A stretch of DNA of 39,452 nt from NCBI GenBank assembly GCA_023511555.1, contig JAIMBG010000003.1, forward strand, positions 1 to 39,452. Reading direction: 5' to 3'. The stretch is from Acetobacteraceae bacterium (GTDB taxonomy: Bacteria; Bacillota; Sulfobacillia; JAIMBG01). The position numbers and the translations under genes were made by a program. How positions within the stretch are numbered: the stretch's first letter is position 1; each line of letters starts with the position of its first letter. This document shows positions 29,321 to 38,699 of the stretch, one piece after another. The notes beneath the pieces were generated by a model, which was not told the DNA's origin, made no database searches, and saw nothing but the letters and a program-made list of their open reading frames with translations.

Positions 29321-31138
29321 TCACCCCGCGCGCTCATGGCCGATCCCCCGATATGCCGGCTGCGGGAACTCTATCTTGATCGGCTGTCGGTATATGGGGT
29401 GCGATAGCAGCAACTCCCCTTTGTTCAAACGAGTGAGGTGCGCCTTTAGAGCCTGAGCAATATGCCGGTACGCGGGTTCGGAGAGCTCCGAGGAGTCGCT
29501 GCGACCAATGACCTTGGTTGCACAGTTCCCAACGACTTGGGGATGGACTTCGCTCATGAATTGCTCCGCCGAGATGAGAACCACCCCCAGCGACCGGCCC
29601 CGGGCGGCGATGTCCAGAACGTACTCGAGTATCGAGGATTCTCCCTCCGTCCGCCGTGAAGGAGCATATTTGTTGAGCTCGTCGACGAACAGTATGACTT
29701 TCTTCGGTAGGTCACCCAGTTCGTCGACTGTAGCCTCAGCATACATGTTGTATACTTCCTGCACAATGTGGCCCAAAGCCAGGGCTCGCTCTTCCTCCGT
29801 CAGTCTCGCCACGTCCACCACGGTGACCTGGCCCCCGCGAATCTGCCGGATCTCCTCACCCAGATTGACGGCACGCCGGGTGGCGCGCTGCTCCACAAAC
29901 ACCCCCGACTGGCGATTCTTGACCACCCGCCTGAGGATTCGCACGAAGCGTCCGACGGACGCAGGTTTCACCCCGCTGACCTCCTGGGGCACCCCCTTAT
30001 CCATGAGCGGCGGTCCGCTCAGTAGATCGCTCCACGTGCTGACTTTGCTCCATTTCGGCTCCTGATTCATGATTCCCTGATGGATTTCGCCGATTAGCGC
30101 TCCCAGGGTGTCCCACGGGTCCGGCACCCGAATGAGCAGCCCCAGCCCCGGTCCGGGGGAAGTCCGCGTCCCTATAACGTCTTCCAGCGAGTATGCATAC
30201 ACCTGGAACTGGTCCGGTGGCTCCCCGAAACAATTGGGAAGGCCGGTGGTTTGAGTTTCCTTCCCCCAAGGCAGCAGATAGCGAACGTTGTCGAAGGGCT
30301 GGGGCCGAAGTCCAAGGAGCTCCCACAGCTCATACTCCTCAGCCTTCATATCGTGCCTGGGCTTATCAATGACCAGGAGATCATTCTGCTTCACGTTCAG
30401 AATCACCACTGCGATGTCCTTGGAGCCAACCGTCTGCAGTATCGACTGTATAAGAAACATGGCGTATGAGGTTTTCGTGGCGAGGCCGGAGATGCCAGCT
30501 ATGTTCACATGCGCCCCCTCAGGCCCCAGCACGTAGCGCTTGTCAAGGTACACGCGCACCCTGCTGCCATTGGAGATGCGCACGACCCCAGCGGGAATCG
30601 CGACTCGGTCCCTATGCTGGCGCTCGTACTCCATCATCTTATCGATGCCTAGGGCGACGTGGACCCCACCTTCGTCGGCGAAGCGCACCGGTGAGTCGCT
30701 CTGTACTGGCATGTAAATGCCCATCGGATAACGCTTGGGGTCGGAAGGGTCATAGTTGGCTAGGACACTTACTTCTGCCACGTTTGCCCCCTGCCTCGGC
30801 GTCTGGGGCAATACCCGGGTGCTCCCAAAATCGCTAGAAATATAGTTCGAAAGATGCGACGGAGCGTCCGTGACCTGCTCTATATTGGTCACTAGCCCAA
30901 ACGTTCGTGTCCCTCCGATATGGTCGGCCTCCACTATGTCAAAGGGATTGACGATTTCCTCAGGCGCCAACCAGAAGAAGAACTTCTCCGCAGAGTTGGG
31001 CTCGCGGTCGGTGGCAGAGGCTTTTCCTATGATTCGGCGGCTCCCGTCCACCGCTTCTTGCTCCGCTGATTCTTTCTCACTGCGAGGCACGACTCGAACT
31101 GCCACTGCCTGATCCCCCCGACTCTCATTGTTGGGCAC
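29321..31138 (-). CDS. HerA/FtsK-superfamily-like ATPase (DUF87-type)
   Basis: VNIAGISGLATKTSYAMFLIQSIL (variant P-loop), PKKVILFVDELNKYAPSRRTEGESSILEYVLDIAARGRSLGVVLISAEQFMSEVHPQVVGNCATKVIGRSD; GTG 31138; ORF extends to 31198. Confidence 0.85.
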   Translation of the reverse strand: MPNNESRGDQAVAVRVVPRSEKESAEQEAVDGSRRIIGKASATDREPNSAEKFFFWLAPEEIVNPFDIVEADHIGGTRTFGLVTNIEQVTDAPSHLSNYISSDFGSTRVLPQTPRQGANVAEVSVLANYDPSDPKRYPMGIYMPVQSDSPVRFADEGGVHVALGIDKMMEYERQHRDRVAIPAGVVRISNGSRVRVYLDKRYVLGPEGAHVNIAGISGLATKTSYAMFLIQSILQTVGSKDIAVVILNVKQNDLLVIDKPRHDMKAEEYELWELLGLRPQPFDNVRYLLPWGKETQTTGLPNCFGEPPDQFQVYAYSLEDVIGTRTSPGPGLGLLIRVPDPWDTLGALIGEIHQGIMNQEPKWSKVSTWSDLLSGPPLMDKGVPQEVSGVKPASVGRFVRILRRVVKNRQSGVFVEQRATRRAVNLGEEIRQIRGGQVTVVDVARLTEEERALALGHIVQEVYNMYAEATVDELGDLPKKVILFVDELNKYAPSRRTEGESSILEYVLDIAARGRSLGVVLISAEQFMSEVHPQVVGNCATKVIGRSDSSELSEPAYRHIAQALKAHLTRLNKGELLLSHPIYRQPIKIEFPQPAYRGIGHERAG

Positions 31139-32258
31139 GTGCAGGGAAGGCTGGCCACCTAAGCCCTGCGCGCAAAGCCTCACTGGAAATGAACGCATTC
31201 TTGACCGCCTGCTCGGCTAAGTGGATCGCATAGAGGTGCGCGTGCCAGCGCGGGTCCTTACCGTGCGGTGTTACATGTCGCTCAGCAACCAGTACCGCGG
31301 ATATCTCATCGATCAGCTCTGAAGGCACTGCTTCGCGGGTTGGGTTGGGAAACTCGACCTTGACCACCCCCATGAGGGGATAATCCAGGTGGCGTTGCTC
31401 CCGAAGACGAACGTACCACACAGCCATCTGGCCCGAGCGGACGGAGAAAGCACACGTCCGCGCTGAATGGGGTAGGCCGGCGAGCAATTCATACAAGTTC
31501 ACTACCTGCCTTGCGCCACCCCCAGGCAGCGTAAAGGTCGGCTCACGGCTGAATGACTTGGTCACGCCGAAGAAGTGCGGAACGTTGCGCCATGCGTGCA
31601 GGTCCTTGCCCAGGCTCCCATCTAGAACCAGCCAGTGGCCGGGTTCCCGCGCGAGGTTGCGTCCCAAGGCGTCCTCCAGCTTTGCCATCATGTGGTGGGC
31701 CTTGTGTGCAGCACGTGAACGGGGCTCCTTGCCAGGGGACGTCATCTCGCTTTCGCCGTCTTCCTCCATGATGTCGCAGAATCTGTATGGACCGCCAGCC
31801 TCCTGTACCAGCTGGGCGACGCGTTCTCCAAAGGACACAGCCTTCTTATCCATCATCAACACGATCTGCCTTTCGAATCCAGCCACCTTTACTCGCCCGT
31901 CGTCCAGCCGGAACACCACGGCGGCTCCGATCTGGGCCACATGGACAGATGTGCGCCGCCTGCCTTCAACCACGTCTCCCAGGAAATACGTTCGGGCGGA
32001 GCCGTCCAGGAAGTACCTCAACATGTGATGCTCGTTCCGATGTAGCGGGCGTAATGTCACATACGGCCTCCGGTTGGGGGCCTCCAAGACGACGTCCAGC
32101 AGCCGGTCTTCGCCCATTCGAAGCGTATCGATGACCTCTTGATGATCCGGCCGCACCAGATCCTCCATGGCCTGGCCGGTAGCGGGCAAGACCTTGCCTT
32201 CCCGGTTTATCAACTCCAACGCGGGATGAAGGCCTGCGAAAGGATTGCGCATCGTCAC
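31125..32258 (-). CDS. NurA-domain nuclease
   Basis: 377 aa; LRYFLDGSARTYFLG and HWLVLDGSLGK acidic motifs, C-terminal HLYAIHLAEQAVKNAFISSE; between methylase and HerA, overlapping both. Confidence 0.8.
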   Translation of the reverse strand: MTMRNPFAGLHPALELINREGKVLPATGQAMEDLVRPDHQEVIDTLRMGEDRLLDVVLEAPNRRPYVTLRPLHRNEHHMLRYFLDGSARTYFLGDVVEGRRRTSVHVAQIGAAVVFRLDDGRVKVAGFERQIVLMMDKKAVSFGERVAQLVQEAGGPYRFCDIMEEDGESEMTSPGKEPRSRAAHKAHHMMAKLEDALGRNLAREPGHWLVLDGSLGKDLHAWRNVPHFFGVTKSFSREPTFTLPGGGARQVVNLYELLAGLPHSARTCAFSVRSGQMAVWYVRLREQRHLDYPLMGVVKVEFPNPTREAVPSELIDEISAVLVAERHVTPHGKDPRWHAHLYAIHLAEQAVKNAFISSEALRAGLRWPAFPARAQQ

Positions 32259-35200
32259 GAATCCTCCAGGGACCGCCTGATCTCGGCCGACTCCTCGTCA
32301 GTCAGCCCCCACAAAGCGGCGGCCCATCGATCTACCTGGCCCTGAATCCGGGCGACGCGCTGCCACTCGGTCTGCTTGGCTGCTTCGTGAGCCTGCTGAG
32401 AGAGTTCAGCCAGCCGGACATGGGCTGTATTCTTGGGGGAAAACCGCGGTATGCTTACATGTTTCAGGACATGAGGGTCAGGATGCAAGACTATGTAATT
32501 CTTGATGGCGAGGCGGGATGGCGCCGAGTTGAGCACAGCACAGAGGTAGTGCGCCTCCTCCTCGCTTGCGCAGTCAACAAGAATACACGTGTGATCGGGA
32601 ATCACAGGCTTTGCGACGCCCAGGACGTCCGCGCGTCCCACGACGGCAGCCTCTACCTCGTTAGCTACCTCCCGCCATACGACCTTCCACGGAGCAAAGG
32701 TGAAGAGGCTGACGTTAAACATCGACCAATAGGGATCTGCATCTTTGAAGTATCGTCGGAACGCCGCCCGCCGCCGCAGAAGCACCTCGAATCTGGAAAG
32801 ATACGAGTGGGCTTTCGGATACCGTGCCTCCATGACCTCACGGCTTATGCCTCTACGGGTCGACGGATCCTGGGTCATCAAGATGTGGCCAGAAGGGACG
32901 GCGGACCAGCGCCTCACGTCTCGCCCCCGCAACAAGGGATAGAGCAGCTCCGGTTCCACCGACGCCTGAGTCCGCGGCACCTCGCGACGCGCACCCTCAG
33001 TAATGTTTGCCACGATGGCGAAGCCGCCGGGCCGGGGACTCACGATGTCAACCCAAAACACGGCATTCGCCCCGCCTGTGTTGCATCCCTCGTGAGCGGT
33101 GTAATGAGATGAACCCAGCACTTTACGCAGGGCACGGATCGACCAGCGCCTCCCGGTCAGCCACGCTGAGGTAGGGTCTCCGGCGTCAACCGGCTCAGCA
33201 AACCACTCACGGTAGGTTACCTTCTCGCTGCTGACCGCTGCATAGGGAGTGTCAAAACCGATCGCGCTCCCCCGCCCCGTCTGCCGCTTCTTCCAGTACT
33301 GGTAGGACACGGGATAACGCACCGCGTGCCCTTTAGCAAACACAGCCACCGTGGGCCTGTTCGTCGCACGCTCAAAGGGGTCCAACTCTGTCATGTCTTC
33401 CACCACCAGGGGACCGAAAGGCGTTCCATCAGGGAGGCAAAAGCGGCGGAACCCCTGGCTGGCAGCCGAGGCCTTGAACAGGCTCTGCGAAAGCAGGAAA
33501 CCCAGCTTGCCACCTTGCCGCAGGTATCGGTGAGCGGCAACGTAGGTCATGAGCATGGAAATGTCTTTCTTGCCTTTCCCTAGGATGGTATCCATGCCCT
33601 CGTGGGGAAACAACTTATAGTACTCCCATAGGGGCTTCGTCCGCGAGCGGTAGTCGTCCGGCAGGTTCTCCCAGTTCACCCATGGGGGGTTGCCAACCAC
33701 ATAGTGGCAAGGCTCCAGAAAGAGCGGGGCGAAGGTGTTCTTCACGATTCGGGCCCAGACCCCGTCGAGGCCCTCATCGTGCAACTCTCGGAGCTGACGG
33801 TAAAGCAGCCTGATGTCTCCCTCCGCAACCGCCATCTCCTCCGGCTCGACGATACCCGCCGAGGACACCCGTGCCAGAAAGGCGTCCTCGGCGACACCCG
33901 CCTCCGTTGCCTCATCCAGGAGATTCGCCAGGGCGTCCAGCCGCTGGCGGTCTGCGAAGCAGGCTGGAATGCGGAACACCCCTACCGAGGTCGTGAGAGG
34001 GTACACGTTGTCCTCGAAGATCCCCGTCCCCGGTTGCGGCGTGAGCACCGAGTCAGCCTGATACACTGGAATATCTATGGGGCGATCAGCTAGCCGCGCC
34101 TTCAGCAGGTCGCCGAGGGCAAGCAGGTAGTTGGTCCGCGCGGCAATGACTGCCAGTGGGTTGAGGTCGATCCCCACGACATTCTGAAGGATCAGCATCA
34201 GCGTCTCGCGCGCATCGGACTTCTTCCTGCCTGCCCGATCTCTGATATGCCGTATAAGCGCTACAAGGAACGTACCGGAGCCGCAGGCGGGATCCAGAAC
34301 TCTCTTGCGAGGGTTGCCGAGGTCAGCCTCCCCGAGTGTTTGCCGGATCAGCCTCTCCGCAAGCCAGTCAGGGGTGTAGTACTCGCCCAGGTCATGGCGA
34401 ATGTCGCGCGGGAGGAGGTAGTGGTACAACTTCTTCAACAGGTCGCGGGCATTCTCCGGCGCAAGCTCCAGAGTACCGGGATCATACTTCGCCAGTTGCC
34501 TTGCCAGGCGTGCCGCCGCCCACTCCACCTCCTCGTCCCAGGCTGGCAGGTACCACCCGAAAAAGTCACCTTCTAGAAAGTTCCGGATGCCGTAATCCCT
34601 GAACGGGTCTCCCCGCTCAAGCGCAGCGAAGGCCCAGCGCAGGTCTGCTCCCTCTGTGCACCCCAGCTTCTGCAGGGAAAGGTGCGAGCCTCCGGCAAAA
34701 TGCTCCGCCGCCAGAAAGGCTATGAGCTTGATGAGCAGCGCGTAGTACGTGTGGAGTGCGAAGAATACCCGCGGGGCCTCCACATACCTCGGCTCCAGCC
34801 CCATGCCCCGCACAAAGCTCTGGAATTCCTCCTTGCCTTCGATACGGGAGGCCCACTCACGGTAGTCGGTCGCCTCCCCGAAGAAGGTCGCCCACTGCTC
34901 GAAAAGCTTGATCACCAGAGGGTGCTTGCTCCGGTGAAGTGCTCGGTACAACGCCCTCACCGACCGCTTCGCGTTGTCGGTACGAGGTCCAAAGTCGGCC
35001 AGCAGATTCTCAGGGACCAGGGCAGCACCTGTGGCAAGCGAAAACAGCAGGCGCAGGAACAACTCTGCGGAACCCTCGTTGACAGCTACCGGCTCATCAA
35101 TTGACCAGCCGTCGCCGACCCGTCTGACGAAGATAAAGTAAAACCCGTCTGTTACCACACCGGCCAAGCGGCTTGCCTCGCGCCGTTCCCGCCTAGCTAC

Positions 35201-35515
35201 ATCCAAAATATAACCCTCAACCTGCTCTATGACGCTCTTGTTGGCATGCCCAGCATTGCTTGGCCTCAGAGTACCAGGGCGTTTGTACTCCAGGACGAGG
35301 CGGTTGTACAGGGAATCGACCCTACCACGGGCAACGGAATACTCGTCTCTAGGCTTGAGAACGAGCCCGGCCTCCAGGGCCGTCTCCTCGAGAACGCGGG
35401 CTGCCTCCCGCCGGAAGTCGGCCTCGGTTCCCCCCCGCCCCGCACTTTCTTGGAGGGCCTGGGCGACCCGGGAGGCAGAACGGGAGACCAGTTCTTCAAC
35501 AGTCGCGCTCCCCAT
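32255..35515 (-). CDS. Eco57I/type IIG-like protein: N-terminal PD-(D/E)xK-like motif + N6-adenine methylase + target-recognition region
   Basis: 1086 aa; RVDSLYNRLVLEYKRPGTL (D...ExK), DPACGSGTFLVALIRHIRDRAG (motif I), YVVGNPPWVNWENLPDDYR (NPPW), C-terminal TaqI-like specificity-type sequence. Confidence 0.88.
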   Translation of the reverse strand: MGSATVEELVSRSASRVAQALQESAGRGGTEADFRREAARVLEETALEAGLVLKPRDEYSVARGRVDSLYNRLVLEYKRPGTLRPSNAGHANKSVIEQVEGYILDVARRERREASRLAGVVTDGFYFIFVRRVGDGWSIDEPVAVNEGSAELFLRLLFSLATGAALVPENLLADFGPRTDNAKRSVRALYRALHRSKHPLVIKLFEQWATFFGEATDYREWASRIEGKEEFQSFVRGMGLEPRYVEAPRVFFALHTYYALLIKLIAFLAAEHFAGGSHLSLQKLGCTEGADLRWAFAALERGDPFRDYGIRNFLEGDFFGWYLPAWDEEVEWAAARLARQLAKYDPGTLELAPENARDLLKKLYHYLLPRDIRHDLGEYYTPDWLAERLIRQTLGEADLGNPRKRVLDPACGSGTFLVALIRHIRDRAGRKKSDARETLMLILQNVVGIDLNPLAVIAARTNYLLALGDLLKARLADRPIDIPVYQADSVLTPQPGTGIFEDNVYPLTTSVGVFRIPACFADRQRLDALANLLDEATEAGVAEDAFLARVSSAGIVEPEEMAVAEGDIRLLYRQLRELHDEGLDGVWARIVKNTFAPLFLEPCHYVVGNPPWVNWENLPDDYRSRTKPLWEYYKLFPHEGMDTILGKGKKDISMLMTYVAAHRYLRQGGKLGFLLSQSLFKASAASQGFRRFCLPDGTPFGPLVVEDMTELDPFERATNRPTVAVFAKGHAVRYPVSYQYWKKRQTGRGSAIGFDTPYAAVSSEKVTYREWFAEPVDAGDPTSAWLTGRRWSIRALRKVLGSSHYTAHEGCNTGGANAVFWVDIVSPRPGGFAIVANITEGARREVPRTQASVEPELLYPLLRGRDVRRWSAVPSGHILMTQDPSTRRGISREVMEARYPKAHSYLSRFEVLLRRRAAFRRYFKDADPYWSMFNVSLFTFAPWKVVWREVANEVEAAVVGRADVLGVAKPVIPDHTCILVDCASEEEAHYLCAVLNSAPSRLAIKNYIVLHPDPHVLKHVSIPRFSPKNTAHVRLAELSQQAHEAAKQTEWQRVARIQGQVDRWAAALWGLTDEESAEIRRSLEDS

Positions 35516-36228
35516 CGGCCCCCACCCTTCTCAAAGCCCGGGAATGCAGACCAGGCTTGGGCGAGCAAACGCTTCGTCCAGAGAGGACTATTCGACGACT
35601 GCGACGAGCTCCCCTGCGGTCGGCGAGTAAGCAGTCCAATCGAAGAAACTGCTCCCGCCTTACCAAGATACTACCACCCCGGTCTTCTAAGAGTCAAGGC
35701 GTAGCCCTGGCACTTAGAGGTGACAGCAGATTCCTTGGCCCTGGGCAACACGTTCCTTCCCGGTTGCGCTAGTCCACACCCGCCGAGCCCCGAGCCAGCC
35801 CCGCTCCTGGGGGCCGGTTTGCGACCGCCGGACGGGCCGGGCGGGAGGAAACCGTACATGAGCGCAGGAGCGGTCGCCTACGCCGTCGGCTTGAGGACTT
35901 CAAGCGCCTCCTTCGCCACAGGTCGGCTCGTAGACTCCCTGAGGGCTCATGATCCTGAAGCGCCTCTGCCTCGTCCGGCGCCGGGCCACGAGTTCACCCC
36001 AGAATCACGGCATCAAAGGCTCTGAAGTTAGGCAAGAGACTGCCGGGTCGGCCCCGACTCCACCATTCCGCCTCCGCATCCCAGCCCGCCATACCCGGCC
36101 TCCACTCCTCGTTCCACCGCGGCCATGCCCCTACCGCCCGGGATGGTGCCGCGGCGCCGGCAAAAAAGAAGGGAGCCCGGCCCCCCATCCGCTGTGCCCA
36201 CCCAAATCCGCCCCCCGCCGAGGCGCCG

Positions 36229-37641
36229 CTACAGCCCCATCAGCCTCTCCAGGGCCGCGCCCCCCGGCCCGCGGGGGACGGCGAAGATGACACCCTGGGC
36301 GCCTTCCCCGCCACCCAGGCAGGCGAAGTGCAGCCACTCGTCCGCCGGCAGCACCACCAGGCGGCGCAGCCTGATGATGGCGCGGCCTGCGGCGTCTCGC
36401 TCCAGCCCCTGCGGGACCCGGTCCAGCGCCGGGGCAAGGCTGGCCGCCGACGAGTAGGCCAGGTCCAGCGCTTTGCCCGCCCGGCCGAGCTCGGCGCCCA
36501 CCTTGGCCTCCACTGCCGCGACCGGCCCGGAGGCCGTCACCCGGCCCCTGAAGCCGCCCAGCGCCGACTCAAGCGCTGCCGCCACCCCAGCCAGGGCGGC
36601 GGGATCAAGGCCGCTGGGCTGGCCGCCGCGCACCACCGCCCCGGAAGACGGGGCGCCGGCCACCACGGCGACCGGCGCAGCCTGCGGGGCTTCGGCGTGC
36701 TCCTGCGTCACCTCGGGGTCCAGGGCCGCCACGTTTGCCACAAAGGGCCGCGGCTCGCCCTCGACCCAGGCCGTGCCCTCGAAGTGGTAGACGGGGTGGA
36801 GGTAGGGCTGCCTTTCGGGGTTGGGCGACTCCCAGTAGGCCAGGGTCACCCTCTCCACCCGGGCCCGGTCGGCCCCCTCGGGCAGGTCGATGGCCCCCCG
36901 CCCCGCCACCAGCTCCGACAGCGCCGACGCGACGCCCCGGAGGGGCATTGTCCGGTAGGGCTCCAGCCTACGCCAGTAGCTCGACACGCCGACCACTTCA
37001 AGCCCCCCGTTACAGCGCGCCACATCCACGTCGATGCGTGACACGCCCAGCACCGGCAGGCCGCCGATGGCGCGGCGGTAGAGCACCGTCTTGCCTACCA
37101 CCCGCTCCGCCAGGTCATCGCCCCTTGCAGCCACCGCCGGCTCTACCCGGGAGGGCTGGAACTCAGCAGGGAGAAGGCCCCGCTCCCTCAGGAACGAGCC
37201 GGCGAGGGCTACCGCCTCGGCATCGGAACAGGGGTCGGCTGCGCTGGGAAGGGGCTCCGGCCACCGTCCCGGCGTCACGTAGGAGAAGGTGCCGTCCCGG
37301 TTGACCACCAACTGTCGCGCGCCGTCGCTCACCACATAAATGGGGCCCTTGGACTCCACGGGGCCCTCGAGCCCCAACAACGCCGCCAGCCTGCGGGCCT
37401 CTTCCGGCCCCGCCCTCTGCGGCGCCACCCGATACACGGGGCACCGGTCCGGGAGGCCCTCGCCCAGCGTGTCAGCGTGCTCCCAGGTCACCGGCGGCAG
37501 GCTGCGGCCCACCGGAGGGAGCTGGAGGGCAGGGACGGCACGGCCCGCCCCCGGTCCCAGAGCCATGACCGCCACGGCCGCGATCAAGGCGAGCCCGGCG
37601 GCGCACGAAACTGTCGCCCACAGGGTCTTCCTGCCTCTCAT
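36229..37641 (-). CDS. Membrane-anchored/secreted protein of unknown function
   Basis: MRGRKTLWATVSCAAGLALIAAVAVMALGPG N-terminal hydrophobic segment; ATG 37641 (ORF extends to 38133). Confidence 0.65.
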   Translation of the reverse strand: MRGRKTLWATVSCAAGLALIAAVAVMALGPGAGRAVPALQLPPVGRSLPPVTWEHADTLGEGLPDRCPVYRVAPQRAGPEEARRLAALLGLEGPVESKGPIYVVSDGARQLVVNRDGTFSYVTPGRWPEPLPSAADPCSDAEAVALAGSFLRERGLLPAEFQPSRVEPAVAARGDDLAERVVGKTVLYRRAIGGLPVLGVSRIDVDVARCNGGLEVVGVSSYWRRLEPYRTMPLRGVASALSELVAGRGAIDLPEGADRARVERVTLAYWESPNPERQPYLHPVYHFEGTAWVEGEPRPFVANVAALDPEVTQEHAEAPQAAPVAVVAGAPSSGAVVRGGQPSGLDPAALAGVAAALESALGGFRGRVTASGPVAAVEAKVGAELGRAGKALDLAYSSAASLAPALDRVPQGLERDAAGRAIIRLRRLVVLPADEWLHFACLGGGEGAQGVIFAVPRGPGGAALERLMGL

Positions 37642-37769
37642 ATGCCCACTTGCCCGCCAAGAATCGAGGTCTCCCCCCCGGACGGGCCGGCCGCTTTGTA
37701 GACCAACCGGATTCAAAGCTGGGAGGGGCCGAGCAACGTAGGAGGGCGTCAACCGGGGTCGACGCACCG

Positions 37770-38603
37770 CTACCCCAAATCCCCCGCCGAGGCCAGGGCC
37801 CACACCAGGCTGAGGTCCTCGCCCGCACCGGGGCCTCGGCGCATAATGATGTTTTCCCTCACCGGGCGGAGCCCCACCGCCCGCAACGCCTTGAGCGCCG
37901 GGCCGTTCAGGCCGGGCGCCTCGGCCACCACCTCGGCGCCGGGGGCCAGCGCCCCCAGGCATCTCTCCAGAACGCTCACGGCGGCAGCCTCCCCCGGCTG
38001 GGCCGAGCCCCAGGGGCCCAGCCGCCAGCGGTCGGCGCCCACGCGCGACGCCATCAAGAACGCCCCCGGCTCGAAGAACAGCGATGCGGCGCGGAGCATC
38101 AGGGCGAGCACCCGGCCCCGGTCCACCTTCCATCCCGCCCGGTCCATCTCCAACACCCGCTCCTGCTCGGCGGGCCCGACCTGGCCGGGCGAGGGGAGGG
38201 GCTCACCGCCGCCCGGGGCTTTCCCCTCAAACTTCACCACCCGGTGGTAGGGCGAAAACCCGGCCCGGAGGTAGAGCCCCTGCGCCTCGGGCACGCTCTC
38301 CAGGTAGACGGACCTTATGCCCTGGGCCTCAAGCCACTCCAGGGCATGGGTCAAGAGGCGGTGGCCCAGCCCCCGGCCCCGGAGAGGGGGTTCGAGGATG
38401 AGGTTGCCCAGCCAGGCGACCTCGCCGTAGCTCACCGTGGTTATGAGCCCCACCGGCCCGCCCTCCCCCTCGAGCACGAAGCAGCCCTCCGGGCTCAGGT
38501 CCAGGTACCGCCCCAGGTCCAGGGCGGTGGTGGCCCAGCCCTCGGACTGCATCAGTGCCGCCAGCCGCGCAATGTCCCGGGCCTCCAGCAGCCTCACCCG
38601 CAC
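37770..38603 (-). CDS. GNAT-family N-acetyltransferase with C-terminal extension
   Basis: VRVRLLEARDIARLAALMQSEGW...GEVAWLGNLILEPPLRGRGLGHRLLTHALEWLEAQGIRSVYLESVPEAQGLYLRAGF; probable GTG start 38603 (ORF extends to 38654). Confidence 0.88.
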   Translation of the reverse strand: MRVRLLEARDIARLAALMQSEGWATTALDLGRYLDLSPEGCFVLEGEGGPVGLITTVSYGEVAWLGNLILEPPLRGRGLGHRLLTHALEWLEAQGIRSVYLESVPEAQGLYLRAGFSPYHRVVKFEGKAPGGGEPLPSPGQVGPAEQERVLEMDRAGWKVDRGRVLALMLRAASLFFEPGAFLMASRVGADRWRLGPWGSAQPGEAAAVSVLERCLGALAPGAEVVAEAPGLNGPALKALRAVGLRPVRENIIMRRGPGAGEDLSLVWALASAGDLG

Positions 38604-38628
38604 CGCCGCCACCCCCGTCTTCCAAGCA

Positions 38629-38655
38629 AATGAACCCAGCAGGGCTGGGTTCATT
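38629..38655. repeat. Perfect 12-bp inverted repeat with 3-nt loop
   Basis: AATGAACCCAGC-AGG-GCTGGGTTCATT. Confidence 0.95.
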
Positions 38656-38699
38656 CGCCCGCCCCCCGCCCCCTCGGGCCGGGCGCGAAAGTGGGCCCG

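Noticed and set aside
28091-35515. BREX or DISARM assignment of the cassette
   Set aside because: No PglZ, BrxC/PglY, BrxL, DrmA, DrmB or DrmC-like protein recognised; only methylase similarity is shared.
36229-38133. Full 634-aa length of this ORF
   Set aside because: N-terminal ~164 aa overlap the GNAT gene and are low-complexity; ATG at 37641 begins a clear hydrophobic leader segment.
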